DNA from: an uncultured Muribaculaceae bacterium
GTDB lineage: Bacteria > Bacteroidota > Bacteroidia > Bacteroidales > Muribaculaceae
Direction: 5' to 3'
NCBI GenBank assembly: GCA_910584055.1
Contig: CAJTZS010000037.1
Location: forward strand, 1-41,964
DNA: 41,964 bases
Below are positions 15,757-23,786 of the stretch, one piece after another. The notes under the pieces are model-generated. The model was not told the DNA's origin. It made no database searches and was given only the letters and a program-made list of their open reading frames with translations. A program made the translations under genes and the position numbers. Within the stretch, counting starts at the first letter, position 1, and the number at the start of each line of letters is the position of its first letter.

Positions 15757-17268
15757 TTAGAATTCGATCAGATCTTCGCCTGTCATGTCTTTAGGCTGTG
15801 GAAGCTCCATCAGTCTGAGAAGCGAAGGCGCCACATCCGCAAGACGTCCGTCTTTCACTTTAGCGTCTTTATGGGAACCTATATAGATGAAAGGCACGGG
15901 GTTCAGCGAGTGAGCCGTGTTGGGGGTGCCGTCATCGTTGAGGGCATGGTCGGCGTTGCCGTGGTCGGCGATGATGATGGTTTCATAGCCATGCTGTTTT
16001 GCTGCTTCCACCACTTTCTCCACGCATACATCGAGCGTGGCCACAGCCTTTTCGATAGCGGAATAAACGCCGGTGTGTCCAACCATGTCTCCATTGGCAA
16101 AGTTCACTACGATGAAATCGTATTTTTCTGTGTCGATCTGTGCTACGAGCTTTTCAGTTACTTCCGGTGCGCTCATCTCCGGTTTGAGGTCATAGGTTGC
16201 AACCTTGGGCGACGGCACGAGAATGCGGTCCTCACCGGGGAACGGTTCTTCGCGTCCACCGTTGAAGAAGAAGGTGACGTGGGCGTATTTCTCGGTCTCG
16301 GCTATATGGAGTTGTTTCTTGCCCATGTTGGAAAGATATTCACCCAACGTGTCGGGTACATCCGATTTGGTGAATATGACGTGAACTCCCTTGAAAGAAT
16401 CATCGTAAGGAGTCATGCAGTAATACTGAAGGTCTGGAATCGGGTTCATGCCGTCTTCAGTATGCTGTGTGAGCACGGTTGTCAGCTCTTTTGCGCGGTC
16501 GTTGCGGTAGTTGAAGAAAATCACCACGTGCCCGGCTCCTATGCGCCCGTCAACCAGGTCATTGACTATAGGCTTGATGAATTCGTCGGTTACTCCCTCG
16601 GCATAAGATTCCTCTACTGCCTTGACCATATTGTCGGCATGTTTCCCCTCTCCGTATACAAGGAGGTTATAAGCTTCTTTCACGCGTTCCCAGCGATGGT
16701 CGCGGTCCATTGCATAATAACGGCCCACAACGCTTGCGATAGTGCCTGCGCTTTGTTTGCAGTGATCCTGAATTTCCTGAAGGAAACCGGCTCCGCTTTT
16801 GGGGTCAGTGTCGCGTCCGTCCATGAAAGCATGGATGAACACTTTCTCGAGACCGTATGCCTTGGCAGTGTCGCAAAGGGCATAAAGATGTCCTAACGAG
16901 GAATGAACGCCTCCTGCGGATGTCAGACCCATGAAATGGATTGGCACTCCGTTTTTCTGGGCATATGAGAATGCGCTTTTGATTTCGGGATTCTCCGCGA
17001 ATGAACCGTCGGCTATTGCGCGGTTGATTTTCACGAGGTCCTGATATACTACGCGGCCGGCTCCGATATTGAGGTGTCCCACTTCGGAATTACCCATCTG
17101 TCCGTCGGGCAAGCCTACGTTCTCGCCGCTTGCCTGAAGCTCGGAATGGGGATATTCAGCCACGAGGCTGTCCATGTATGGGGTAGGGGTGTTGAAGATA
17201 GCGTCGTCTTTCTTGTGGTCGCCGATGCCATATCCGTCAAGGATAATCAATAATGCTTTTTTTGACAT
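15757..17268 (-). CDS. gpmI: 2,3-bisphosphoglycerate-independent phosphoglycerate mutase
   Basis: A 503-residue alkaline-phosphatase-superfamily mutase interconverting 3- and 2-phosphoglycerate in glycolysis. Motifs: LLIILDGYG (metal ligand D11), MGNSEVGHLNIGAG (phosphorylated Ser61), FIHAFMDGRDTDPKSG, GRYYAMDRD(H)RW for substrate binding, and the C-terminal metal site VNFANGDMVGHTG then IIADHGNADHAL. Length and order match the family. It is transcribed alone from a strong promoter at 17395-17364, has a leader of about 90 bases with a 16-bp direct repeat, and ends at the 54-bp palindrome. Confidence 0.98.
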   Translation of the reverse strand: MSKKALLIILDGYGIGDHKKDDAIFNTPTPYMDSLVAEYPHSELQASGENVGLPDGQMGNSEVGHLNIGAGRVVYQDLVKINRAIADGSFAENPEIKSAFSYAQKNGVPIHFMGLTSAGGVHSSLGHLYALCDTAKAYGLEKVFIHAFMDGRDTDPKSGAGFLQEIQDHCKQSAGTIASVVGRYYAMDRDHRWERVKEAYNLLVYGEGKHADNMVKAVEESYAEGVTDEFIKPIVNDLVDGRIGAGHVVIFFNYRNDRAKELTTVLTQHTEDGMNPIPDLQYYCMTPYDDSFKGVHVIFTKSDVPDTLGEYLSNMGKKQLHIAETEKYAHVTFFFNGGREEPFPGEDRILVPSPKVATYDLKPEMSAPEVTEKLVAQIDTEKYDFIVVNFANGDMVGHTGVYSAIEKAVATLDVCVEKVVEAAKQHGYETIIIADHGNADHALNDDGTPNTAHSLNPVPFIYIGSHKDAKVKDGRLADVAPSLLRLMELPQPKDMTGEDLIEF

Positions 17269-17305
17269 GATATATGATATATTTTCTAATCAAGTTTGTC
17301 TTGTG

Positions 17306-17352
17306 AAGCAAGCGGCAGCTTGCTTATGCCTGACTGGCGGCAGCTTGCTTAT
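17306..17352 (-). repeat. direct and inverted repeats in the gpmI leader
   Basis: GCGGCAGCTTGCTTAT occurs at 17312-17327 and again at 17337-17352. The first copy forms an 8-bp stem with the bases before it, AAGCAAGC (17306-17313) with GCTTGCTT (17318-17325). Both copies lie in the predicted 5' leader of gpmI mRNA. Confidence 0.75.
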
Positions 17353-17363
17353 AACTTATAACG

Positions 17364-17395
17364 CAAAATTAGCTATTTTTTCTCAAAATAACAAC
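17364..17395 (-). promoter_or_regulatory. gpmI promoter
   Basis: On the minus strand GTTG (17395-17392), 20 bases, then TAATTTTG (17371-17364): a near-perfect Bacteroidetes promoter. The GTTG box lies inside the stem of the rplS terminator. Confidence 0.8.
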
Positions 17396-17418
17396 CCGCC
17401 CTGAAAAGGACGGGTTGT
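17391..17418 (-). terminator. rplS terminator
   Basis: ACAACCCG (17391-17398) pairs with CGGGTTGT (17411-17418), with CC/GG inside after one mismatch. TTATTTT follows on the minus strand. A weaker stem, AGGAGAA (17433-17439) with TTCTCCT (17449-17455), touches the rplS stop codon. Confidence 0.8.
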
Positions 17419-17453
17419 ATATTCGGTTTTTTAGGAGAAAATTAATTGTTCTC

Positions 17454-17813
17454 CTAGTTTTTCTTGACGATGCGCTCTTTGATGCGAGCTTTCTTACCTG
17501 TGAGGTTACGGAGGTAATAAAGTTTTGCACGGCGCACTTTACCGTATTTCATAACTGTGATCGACTCGATGAAGGGAGATTCCATAGGGAAGATACGCTC
17601 AACGCCGATGCCGTCAGAGATCTTGCGGACAGTGAAACGCTTTTTGTCGCCCTGGCCATTGATTTTGATCACGACACCGCGATACTGCTGGATACGCTCT
17701 TTGTTACCCTCTTTGATACGATATGCCACAGTCACTGTGTCACCGGGGCCAAATGAGTCGAACTCTTTCTTGGGAGTGGCAAATGCCTCCTCTGCAATTT
17801 TGATTAAATCCAT
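17454..17813 (-). CDS. rplS: 50S ribosomal protein L19
   Basis: A 119-residue basic protein with the L19 signature: FGPGDTVTVAYRIKEGNKER, IQQYRGVVIKINGQG, FTVRKISDGIGVERIFP and KVRRAKLYYLRNLTGKKARI. L19 sits at the 30S-50S interface. Its own promoter is at 17975-17945 and the roughly 120-base leader has three hairpins, so leader-based feedback control is plausible. It is transcribed alone, ending at the terminator 17391-17418. The 3' part of the KERI tail is normal for the family. Confidence 0.98.
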   Translation of the reverse strand: MDLIKIAEEAFATPKKEFDSFGPGDTVTVAYRIKEGNKERIQQYRGVVIKINGQGDKKRFTVRKISDGIGVERIFPMESPFIESITVMKYGKVRRAKLYYLRNLTGKKARIKERIVKKN

Positions 17814-17851
17814 TTTTGTTATGACGTTTAAATTATTTGCAATATAAATAA

Positions 17852-17907
17852 GCTTCTTTCAGGGAAGCGGGGGACAACCCCTTGAAATAACCCTTTGCAG
17901 GGTTATT
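17852..17907 (-). promoter_or_regulatory. structured 5' leader of rplS
   Basis: Three successive stems lie in the leader: AATAACCCT/AGGGTTATT with a 4-base loop (17886-17907, perfect), GGGG/CCCC (17870-17881) and GCTTC/GAAGC (17852-17868). A ribosomal-protein autoregulatory leader is a reasonable guess. Confidence 0.45.
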
Positions 17908-17944
17908 CTTTATCCCGTCTTATCAGAGATTGCAAAACCGACTG

Positions 17945-17975
17945 CAAAATTACAACTTATTTTTTAATTATGAAA
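17945..17975 (-). promoter_or_regulatory. rplS promoter
   Basis: On the minus strand TTTC (17975-17972), 19 bases, then TAATTTTG (17952-17945). Confidence 0.65.
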
Positions 17976-18332
17976 GTTTTTTGTTAATTTCGCTCAGAAT
18001 ATGGTTTCGGGACAAACCAATGATCGGTTTTCTCAATCCATAAATTATATTAATCTCAAACCATTAAAAAAACATCATCGATAATAATTTTTTAGCTCAA
18101 ACCACTTTTAACCACTAACAACCACTTATATTTAATGTGTTATGTTTAGTGTGTAATGTGTAATTTTCAATGTGAGGCATGAAGCTTCAGCATGTCTGAT
18201 TGAAAAAGTGATTGTTCGATGGTTGTTTGTGGTTGGAGAATTATCTTCCCGTTTTGGGTTGTAAAAATGGTTTTTAATGGTTTTTAATGGTTTGTGAGTG
18301 TTTGAGGATGGTTTGGCGACATTAAGAATGAT
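17976..18332. other. AT-rich intergenic region between divergent rplS and folP, with AACCA/TGGTT symmetry
   Basis: No gene is supported here. The left half carries AACCA-type words (AAACCATTAAAAA at 18058-18070; AAACCACTTTTAACCACTAA near 18094-18117). The right half carries their complement (TTTTTAATGGTTT at 18271-18283, repeated at 18281-18293; TGGTTGTTTGTGGTT near 18221). The whole is a loose inverted repeat of about 250 bases around heptad repeats at 18132-18174. A 112-codon minus-strand frame over it has no recognisable protein. Confidence 0.5.
18132..18174. repeat. heptanucleotide tandem repeat, locus 1
   Basis: Degenerate 7-base units on the TAATGTG/TTATGTT/TAGTGTG pattern, about six copies, in the rplS-folP gap. 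Related to the arrays at 27913-28015, 30195-30220 and 40655-40702. Confidence 0.55.
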
Positions 18333-18335
18333 GTG

Positions 18336-19190
18336 ATGAGAAAAGGTGAACTGTATTGCTCGATAAATATCGGAGGACGTTTGATGTCTTTTGATTCCCC
18401 GAAAGTGATGGGGATTGTCAACGTCACTCCCGACAGCTTTTATGCCGGGAGTCGTGTCTCCGGTTTTCATGACATATCCGACAGGGTGCGTTCGATGCTT
18501 GAAGAGGGTGCGGATATTCTTGATATAGGTGGATATTCTTCACGGCCGGGTGCTGAGGAGGTATCTTCGGATGAAGAGTATTCGCGGCTTGCGGCCGGTC
18601 TTGAGGTGATTCGGAAGGTCAAGGAAGACGCGGTGGTGTCGGTCGATACATTCCGCGCGGATGTGGCGCGTCGATGTGTCGAAGACTGGAATGTCGGAAT
18701 AATCAATGATATCTCCGGAGGCGACCTTGACTCCGAGATGTGGGATACGGTGGCGGAACTCGGTGTGCCTTATGTCTTGATGCATATGCGTGGTAATCCC
18801 AGGACTATGGGAGACCTTACGGATTATAAGGACGTGACAGCGGAAACACTTACAATTCTCGCAGAAAAGACGGCTTTGTTGCGGCAGAAAGGAGTCAGGG
18901 ATGTCATAATCGACCCCGGGTTCGGCTTCGCTAAAACCGTAGGGCAGAATTATCAGTTGCTCTCAGACCTCAAAGGGTTCAGAATCGTGGATGCTCCTTT
19001 ATTGGTCGGAGTGTCAAGAAAAACCATGATATGGAAGCCGCTCGGCATAACGCCGGATAAGGCTGCGAACGGCACGACTGTCCTCAATACTGTCGCTCTC
19101 CTTAACGGTGCGGATATTCTCAGGGTACATGACGTGCGTAACGCAGTGGAAGCTATAAAGCTCGTTTCTCAGCTTACCGAGGCAGACTGA
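18336..19190 (+). CDS. folP: dihydropteroate synthase
   Basis: A 284-residue TIM-barrel enzyme joining p-aminobenzoate to the pterin diphosphate in folate synthesis, the sulfonamide target. Motifs: KVMGIVNVTPDSF (pterin and phosphate site), DIGGYSSRPGAEEVSSDEEY, INDISGG, VLMHMRGNPRTM, and IIDPGFGFAKTVGQNYQLL. The start is ATG 18336 (a GTG overlaps 3 bases upstream). cdaA follows 10 bases after the stop, a pairing common in Bacteroidetes, so the two form an operon. No clear promoter is seen just upstream. Confidence 0.97.
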   Translation: MRKGELYCSINIGGRLMSFDSPKVMGIVNVTPDSFYAGSRVSGFHDISDRVRSMLEEGADILDIGGYSSRPGAEEVSSDEEYSRLAAGLEVIRKVKEDAVVSVDTFRADVARRCVEDWNVGIINDISGGDLDSEMWDTVAELGVPYVLMHMRGNPRTMGDLTDYKDVTAETLTILAEKTALLRQKGVRDVIIDPGFGFAKTVGQNYQLLSDLKGFRIVDAPLLVGVSRKTMIWKPLGITPDKAANGTTVLNTVALLNGADILRVHDVRNAVEAIKLVSQLTEAD

Positions 19191-19200
19191 AAAGAAGATT

Positions 19201-19968
19201 ATGATAAATTTTGGAATAAAAGATATAGTTGACATACTGATAGTGGCGTTGATGCTCTACTATCTTTACCGGCTCATGAAGAACAGCGGCACGCTGTCGT
19301 TGTTTTATGGAGTGCTCGCCTTCATTGCCATATGGGTCATATCTTTCGAGATCTTCGACATGCGTCTTACGGGCACTATTGTCGATAAGTTCATGAGCAT
19401 AGGTCTCATAGTGCTGGTGATTCTTTTTCAGGATCAGATAAAGCGTTTCCTCATAGACATAGGCAGCCGGGGTCGCTGGACTGTTTTCCGAAAACTTTTC
19501 AGACATCACGAGGAGGATGAGGAGACGGAACACTCGCGCGTGATGAGCGTGGTCTATGCCTGCATGTCGATGGCGAAGTCAAAGACCGGCGCGCTGATAG
19601 TGTTTCAGCGTAAAGTCCCGCTTGCGGATTATGAAAAGACGGGAGATATAATTGATGCCGACATCAATGTGCGGCTGATCGAGAATATATTCTTCAAGAA
19701 CTCGCCGCTGCATGACGGAGCCATGATCATAGCTGACCACAGGATAAAATCCGTGGGGTGTATCCTTCCGGTAAGTCATGACATGAACATTCCAAAAAGT
19801 TTGGGTCTGCGTCATCGTGCCGCATTGGGCATGAGCCAGGTTACAGACGCGATCTGTGTTATTGTAAGTGAAGAGACCGGAAATATCTCTGTGGCTCGCG
19901 ATGGATCGCTGAGTGTGAAGATTTCCGCAATGGACCTCGAACATATTCTCTCTTCCGCGCTCAAATGA
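19201..19968 (+). CDS. cdaA: diadenylate cyclase, CdaA type
   Basis: A 255-residue membrane enzyme making c-di-AMP from two ATP. Three membrane helices lie at about 10-25, 33-50 and 64-77. The DisA_N cyclase domain (about 110-250) has the catalytic PLHDGAMII (DGA 172-174) and LRHRAALG (RHR 204-206). CdaA-type cyclases regulate potassium and osmolyte transport and wall homeostasis. CdaR, the usual regulator in Firmicutes, is not encoded next to it. Co-transcribed with folP. A 16-bp palindrome follows the stop codon. Confidence 0.96.
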   Translation: MINFGIKDIVDILIVALMLYYLYRLMKNSGTLSLFYGVLAFIAIWVISFEIFDMRLTGTIVDKFMSIGLIVLVILFQDQIKRFLIDIGSRGRWTVFRKLFRHHEEDEETEHSRVMSVVYACMSMAKSKTGALIVFQRKVPLADYEKTGDIIDADINVRLIENIFFKNSPLHDGAMIIADHRIKSVGCILPVSHDMNIPKSLGLRHRAALGMSQVTDAICVIVSEETGNISVARDGSLSVKISAMDLEHILSSALK

Positions 19969-19970
19969 AA

Positions 19971-19986
19971 GCAAGGATATCCTTGC
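19971..19986. terminator. 16-bp palindrome between convergent cdaA and dnaB
   Basis: GCAAGGATATCCTTGC is perfectly self-complementary and lies between two converging genes; on the minus strand TTTCATTTG follows. A weak bidirectional terminator is the best guess. Confidence 0.45.
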
Positions 19987-20003
19987 ACCGTTAAAGGGGA
20001 GAG

Positions 20004-21611
20004 TTAGAACGGTACAGGGCTTTCTCCGGGTCCCGGCATGATGTCGGGCATTGCGGATGAGAAACCACCCGATGCGGAGCCGGGCGCGAAAGTGAAACCG
20101 TCGCTTCCGAAGGAATCGCCGCCTTTTTCGCCGGAACTCTCGGAATTCATGCGCGATTCGAGGCGTCGGGTTGTGCCCACCTCTTCAAGTGTCTCCTTCA
20201 TCATCTGATAACCCTCTTCCCAATTTTCGAACCTTGCGAATTTGGAGACAAAGCGCAGATCGACCGTGCCGACGGCACCGCTTCGGTGCTTTGCTATGAT
20301 CAGTTCCGCCTTGCCGCGGATGTCGTTACCTTCTGCATCTTCGGTGCTTCGCGTGTAGTATTCCGGACGGTGAATGAAACATACCATATCCGCATCCTGC
20401 TCGATGGCTCCCGATTCACGAAGGTCGGAGAGCACCGGCCGTTTGTCCTCACGCGTCTCAGTGCTTCGGTTGAGCTGAGAGAGGGCGATGATCGGGATGT
20501 TAAGCTCTTTTGCAAGAGCCTTGAGCGAACGTGAAATAGTTGACACCTCCTGCTCGCGGCTTCCGAACTTCATGCCTGTGGCGTTCATCAGCTGGAGGTA
20601 GTCGATCATGATCATCTTCACTCCATGTTCGCGCACGAGACGCCGGGCCTTGGTGCGGAGTTCGGTGATGGAAAGTCCGGGGGTTTCATCGAGATAGAGC
20701 GGTGCGCTGTATACACCCCGTAAGCGCGTGTTGAGCCTGTTCCATTCCTCATCTGTCAGGTTTCCCGCCTTTATCTTTTCACCTTCAAGGTCGGCGACAT
20801 TGCTGAGGAGACGTTTCACAAGCTGCACGTTGGCCATTTCAAGTGTGAATATGGCAATTGGAATGCTGTAGTCCACAGCCATGTTCTTGGCCATGGACAG
20901 CACGAAAGCAGTCTTACCCATTGCCGGACGTGCAGCGATGATTATAAGGTCTGAAGCCTGCCAGCCCGAAGTCATTTTGTCGAGTCCGTGGTATCCTGTC
21001 TGCAGGCCTGACAGACCGCTCTCTGCGTTTGCCGCCGATTGTATCTGCTCAATGGCGAGATTGATCACAGGGTCTATCTGAGTGACCTCCCTTTTAAGGT
21101 GAGTCTGCGATATTTCGAACAATTGTCCTTCGGCAGCCTGCAGAAGGTCATCCACATCGTTGCTCTCATCGAAAGCGTCTGCTTCAATTTTAGATGCAAA
21201 GGTTATAAGCCTGCGGGCAAGAAACTTCTGGGCAATTATCTTGGCATGGAATTCTATGTTGGCGGCAGAATATACCCGTGCCGTCAGTTCCGCAAGATGA
21301 ACGGCGCCCCCGACATTCTCAAGCTCGCCGTTGTTGCGCAGCTGCTCCCTGACGGTCATCATGTCGATAGGGCGCTGGTTGAATCCGAGCGTGCATATCG
21401 CATCGTATATCTTGGCGTTTACAGGGTCATAGAATGCATCCGGTGTGAGTATGTCGCATACGTTCATATATGCATCTTTCTCGAGCATCAGTGCGCCGAG
21501 CACAACTTCTTCCAGATCCGTGTCGCGAGGAGGAAGCTTCCCGGTCGGGTCTTGTCTTATGGGCTCGAATGCAGGTTTTTTCTTGTATCTTTGCTGTTGT
21601 TGTTCAGGCAT
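20004..21611 (-). CDS. dnaB: replicative DNA helicase DnaB
   Basis: A 535-residue hexameric helicase of the replication fork. The DnaB_N primase-binding domain covers about 30-135 (DLEEVVLGALMLEKDAYMNV). The RecA-type C-terminal domain has Walker A ARPAMGKT (227-234), Walker B MIMIDYLQLM, and SRSLKALAKELNIPIIALSQ then LSDLRESGAIEQDADMVCFI. It has a Gln-rich N-terminus (PEQQQQRYKKK) and a Gly/Ser/Pro-rich C-terminal tail of about 55 residues, low-complexity additions common in this order. It begins 6 bases after the menA stop. No intein or frameshift is seen. Confidence 0.98.
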   Translation of the reverse strand: MPEQQQQRYKKKPAFEPIRQDPTGKLPPRDTDLEEVVLGALMLEKDAYMNVCDILTPDAFYDPVNAKIYDAICTLGFNQRPIDMMTVREQLRNNGELENVGGAVHLAELTARVYSAANIEFHAKIIAQKFLARRLITFASKIEADAFDESNDVDDLLQAAEGQLFEISQTHLKREVTQIDPVINLAIEQIQSAANAESGLSGLQTGYHGLDKMTSGWQASDLIIIAARPAMGKTAFVLSMAKNMAVDYSIPIAIFTLEMANVQLVKRLLSNVADLEGEKIKAGNLTDEEWNRLNTRLRGVYSAPLYLDETPGLSITELRTKARRLVREHGVKMIMIDYLQLMNATGMKFGSREQEVSTISRSLKALAKELNIPIIALSQLNRSTETREDKRPVLSDLRESGAIEQDADMVCFIHRPEYYTRSTEDAEGNDIRGKAELIIAKHRSGAVGTVDLRFVSKFARFENWEEGYQMMKETLEEVGTTRRLESRMNSESSGEKGGDSFGSDGFTFAPGSASGGFSSAMPDIMPGPGESPVPF

Positions 21612-21617
21612 AGTTAA

Positions 21618-22520
21618 TTAGATTACAATTACAGGATTCAATGATAGTATCAGGGTAGTCCATAGCGCGAAACCGAACATTAGCATTGCCGTCTGCCCAA
21701 GCACGGGGTTAAGTGCCGCCCCCTCAAGATGTGTCAGCTTCACCCACAGCATGTAATGGAGGTTGGCATATAGCAATGCTCCTGCCTGCCATATCAAGGG
21801 CATACTGGGGATTGTTGCGATCACCACGAGCAAAACGGCTATGATTCCGTTAATGAAATATATTCTTCCCATGACCTTCCGGCCAAAAATGACGGCAGTG
21901 GTTTTTTTCCCTACTGCTTTATCATCATCGGCATCGCGGTAGTTGTTGACGATAAGCACGTTTGCTCCCATAAATCCGATAGCAACCGAAACAGGTAACG
22001 CCACCTGCCACATATTCCACGAGCCGGTCTGAACGTATGCCGTCATCATCACGGGCACAATGCCGAAGAAAACTATTACGGCGATTTCTCCGAGTCCATG
22101 GTGTGACAGAGGCCACGGTCCTGCCGAATAAGCCATTGCGAATGCCGCCACGGCAATTCCGACTGCTATCAGCCACCATCCCCCCCATATGATGAGCGTA
22201 CAGCCTATGGCGCAGGCAACCATGAGCAGAATCAAAGTGGCCCGCAGCATGGCGGAGGGAGAGATGTCTCCTTCTGTCACTCCGCGCCTGAAACCTTCCC
22301 TCCCCTTGCGGTCGAGCCCTTTCTTGAAATCGAAATATTCGTTCGCGAAGTTCGACACAATCTGTGCCATTACTGCGAACAGAAGGCAAATTAGAAAGGG
22401 GAGAGTTTTAAAACTATGGTAATGCGCGGCGCAGCCGGCACCTGCAACGACACCCGCAACTGATACCGGAAGCGTGCGAAGGCGCATCGCTTCTAACCAA
22501 GCTTTTGATTTCCCGCTCAT
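21618..22520 (-). CDS. menA: 1,4-dihydroxy-2-naphthoate polyprenyltransferase
   Basis: A 300-residue UbiA-superfamily integral membrane enzyme with about eight or nine helices. It attaches the polyprenyl chain in menaquinone synthesis. The first Asp-rich motif is NEYFDFKKGLDRKG (about 60-73; the family usually has N-D-x-x-D), the second NNYRDADDDKAVGKKT. Both bind Mg-diphosphate. It lies 12 bases downstream of the ADP-ribosylglycohydrolase gene and 6 upstream of dnaB, so the three are probably one transcript. No other men gene is in view. Confidence 0.95.
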   Translation of the reverse strand: MSGKSKAWLEAMRLRTLPVSVAGVVAGAGCAAHYHSFKTLPFLICLLFAVMAQIVSNFANEYFDFKKGLDRKGREGFRRGVTEGDISPSAMLRATLILLMVACAIGCTLIIWGGWWLIAVGIAVAAFAMAYSAGPWPLSHHGLGEIAVIVFFGIVPVMMTAYVQTGSWNMWQVALPVSVAIGFMGANVLIVNNYRDADDDKAVGKKTTAVIFGRKVMGRIYFINGIIAVLLVVIATIPSMPLIWQAGALLYANLHYMLWVKLTHLEGAALNPVLGQTAMLMFGFALWTTLILSLNPVIVI

Positions 22521-22532
22521 ATAGCTGTATTC

Positions 22533-23480
22533 CTAATATTTGTTTTTCTCTATATTCTCCATATAATCGACAAAACGTGTTGCCGCGTTCTCCATCTCTT
22601 CATAACGGAGAAGCTTGTTGACTTCATCCGGAAGTGCATCATAGCCATACTGCAGGCCTGCGAGCCCCATGGCAACGGCGGCGTTTGTGTCTGCATCCCG
22701 TCCGGCATCAATTATGGTGTAAAGAATCTCCTCCGGAGAATTGCAGTGCCATATCGACCACAGTGCTGCGGCCATTGTCTTTCTTGCGAACCATAATGAG
22801 TCTTCATCGTCAAGACGGATGTCTTCGAGTGTCCCGTAATATGCCATTTCGAGGTAAGGGAGCGTGCGGGCATCAAGAGTGTTGGCAATTCCTTCAAGCT
22901 CGTTATAATCTGCTGGCTCATTCTTACGCAGCAGGGAATCTGCCATCGTTGCGATCAATGCGCCGCATGTGCTGCATCGTGTGTCATCATGTGTCATTGC
23001 CACAATGTCGAGAGAATTGCCGACCAGTCGCGGTGCTCCGAGTATACCTGTGATGACGGCTCTGGGAAGGGCTTCGTTTGAAGCGCGGTATACATCGTTT
23101 TCCCTCCATACCTTATGTGTGATTTCACGTGGATGTTCCACCCACTGAGGTATAGCGAAAAGAGAATAATAGAAATCTACCATATCGGTAGGGTTCTCCT
23201 TAAACCATCCTTTCATTCTTACGGCATAATCGCTGACATCAAGTTTGCCACGTTCCAGGATCGATTCAATTAGTAAAATCACTGTCTGGGTGTCATTTGT
23301 CCAGTCTCCACGTTTCCACATACATCTGTGTGCATCACGTATAATCTGCGAAAAATGCCGCATGCCGTCCGGATAATAATATTTGACTTCCTCTGCCGAC
23401 ATGAATTCCGTGCCGAGTCCAAGGGCATCACCGAGAGCTATACCGAAGAGAGCCCCTTTGATTTTGTCATTTAAGTTCAT
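22533..23480 (-). CDS. ADP-ribosylglycohydrolase family protein
   Basis: A 315-residue all-helical protein of the DraG/ARH family. Metal-binding motifs are at the expected places: FGIALGDALG near the N-terminus, WTNDTQTVILL (TNDTQ 61-65; the family has T-D-D-T) and DAGRDADTNAAVAMGLAGLQ near residue 265. These enzymes remove ADP-ribose from proteins or small molecules; the substrate is unknown. N62 in place of the first Asp of TDDT is a small oddity. The ATG at 23480 is preferred to the TTG three bases upstream. The upstream region holds a large imperfect palindrome (23511-23700). Confidence 0.92.
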   Translation of the reverse strand: MNLNDKIKGALFGIALGDALGLGTEFMSAEEVKYYYPDGMRHFSQIIRDAHRCMWKRGDWTNDTQTVILLIESILERGKLDVSDYAVRMKGWFKENPTDMVDFYYSLFAIPQWVEHPREITHKVWRENDVYRASNEALPRAVITGILGAPRLVGNSLDIVAMTHDDTRCSTCGALIATMADSLLRKNEPADYNELEGIANTLDARTLPYLEMAYYGTLEDIRLDDEDSLWFARKTMAAALWSIWHCNSPEEILYTIIDAGRDADTNAAVAMGLAGLQYGYDALPDEVNKLLRYEEMENAATRFVDYMENIEKNKY

Positions 23481-23510
23481 CAAGATAAAAGTTCAAAAAG
23501 TTACAAAATG

Positions 23511-23700
23511 AAGTTGTTTATACTAATTTTTTATTAACATTTGCAGGCATATTTTGAGCAGGTTTCTTTCATCGAAGAGACGGCAACCTTTCGGTTGTCG
23601 GCGATGAGAGGGAAGAAAGATGCCAAAATAGGCCGCAAAGGTTAATAAAAGAATAAACAACTCTCTGTCTTTAACATTCGTAAATTAGTTTAAACAACTT
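23511..23700. repeat. large imperfect palindrome upstream of the ADP-ribosylglycohydrolase gene
   Basis: The 306-base gap 23481-23786 holds no gene. Bases 23512-23662 fold on themselves around TTTC at 23589-23592. Matching arm segments from outside in are AGTTGTTTAT, TTTTATTAA, TTTGC, GGC, TATTTTG, TTTCTT, CATCG and CAACC. A further copy of the outer arm, 23682-23700, is the complement of 23511-23529 with one mismatch. It could be a small non-autonomous transposon (MITE-like), a structured RNA or a processed 5' leader. No target-site duplication was identified. Confidence 0.7.
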
Positions 23701-23786
23701 CAATATATTCTTCAGAATCTATAGCGCGTCATGATACGTGATGGATATAAGAAGGAATGTTGAGGGCAAATATACGAAAAAAATAA

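Noticed and set aside
15871..16896. 341-codon plus-strand frame opposite gpmI
   Set aside because: It is antisense to a full-length conserved gene; Cys/His/Val-rich shadow composition, no domain.
18132..18470. 112-codon minus-strand frame upstream of rplS
   Set aside because: It runs through repeats and antisense to the folP start; low-complexity Asn/His/Thr composition.
23511..23700. 6S RNA as identity of the large palindrome
   Set aside because: It is shorter than usual 6S RNA and lacks a clear central bubble and a consensus promoter, so I leave it unnamed.
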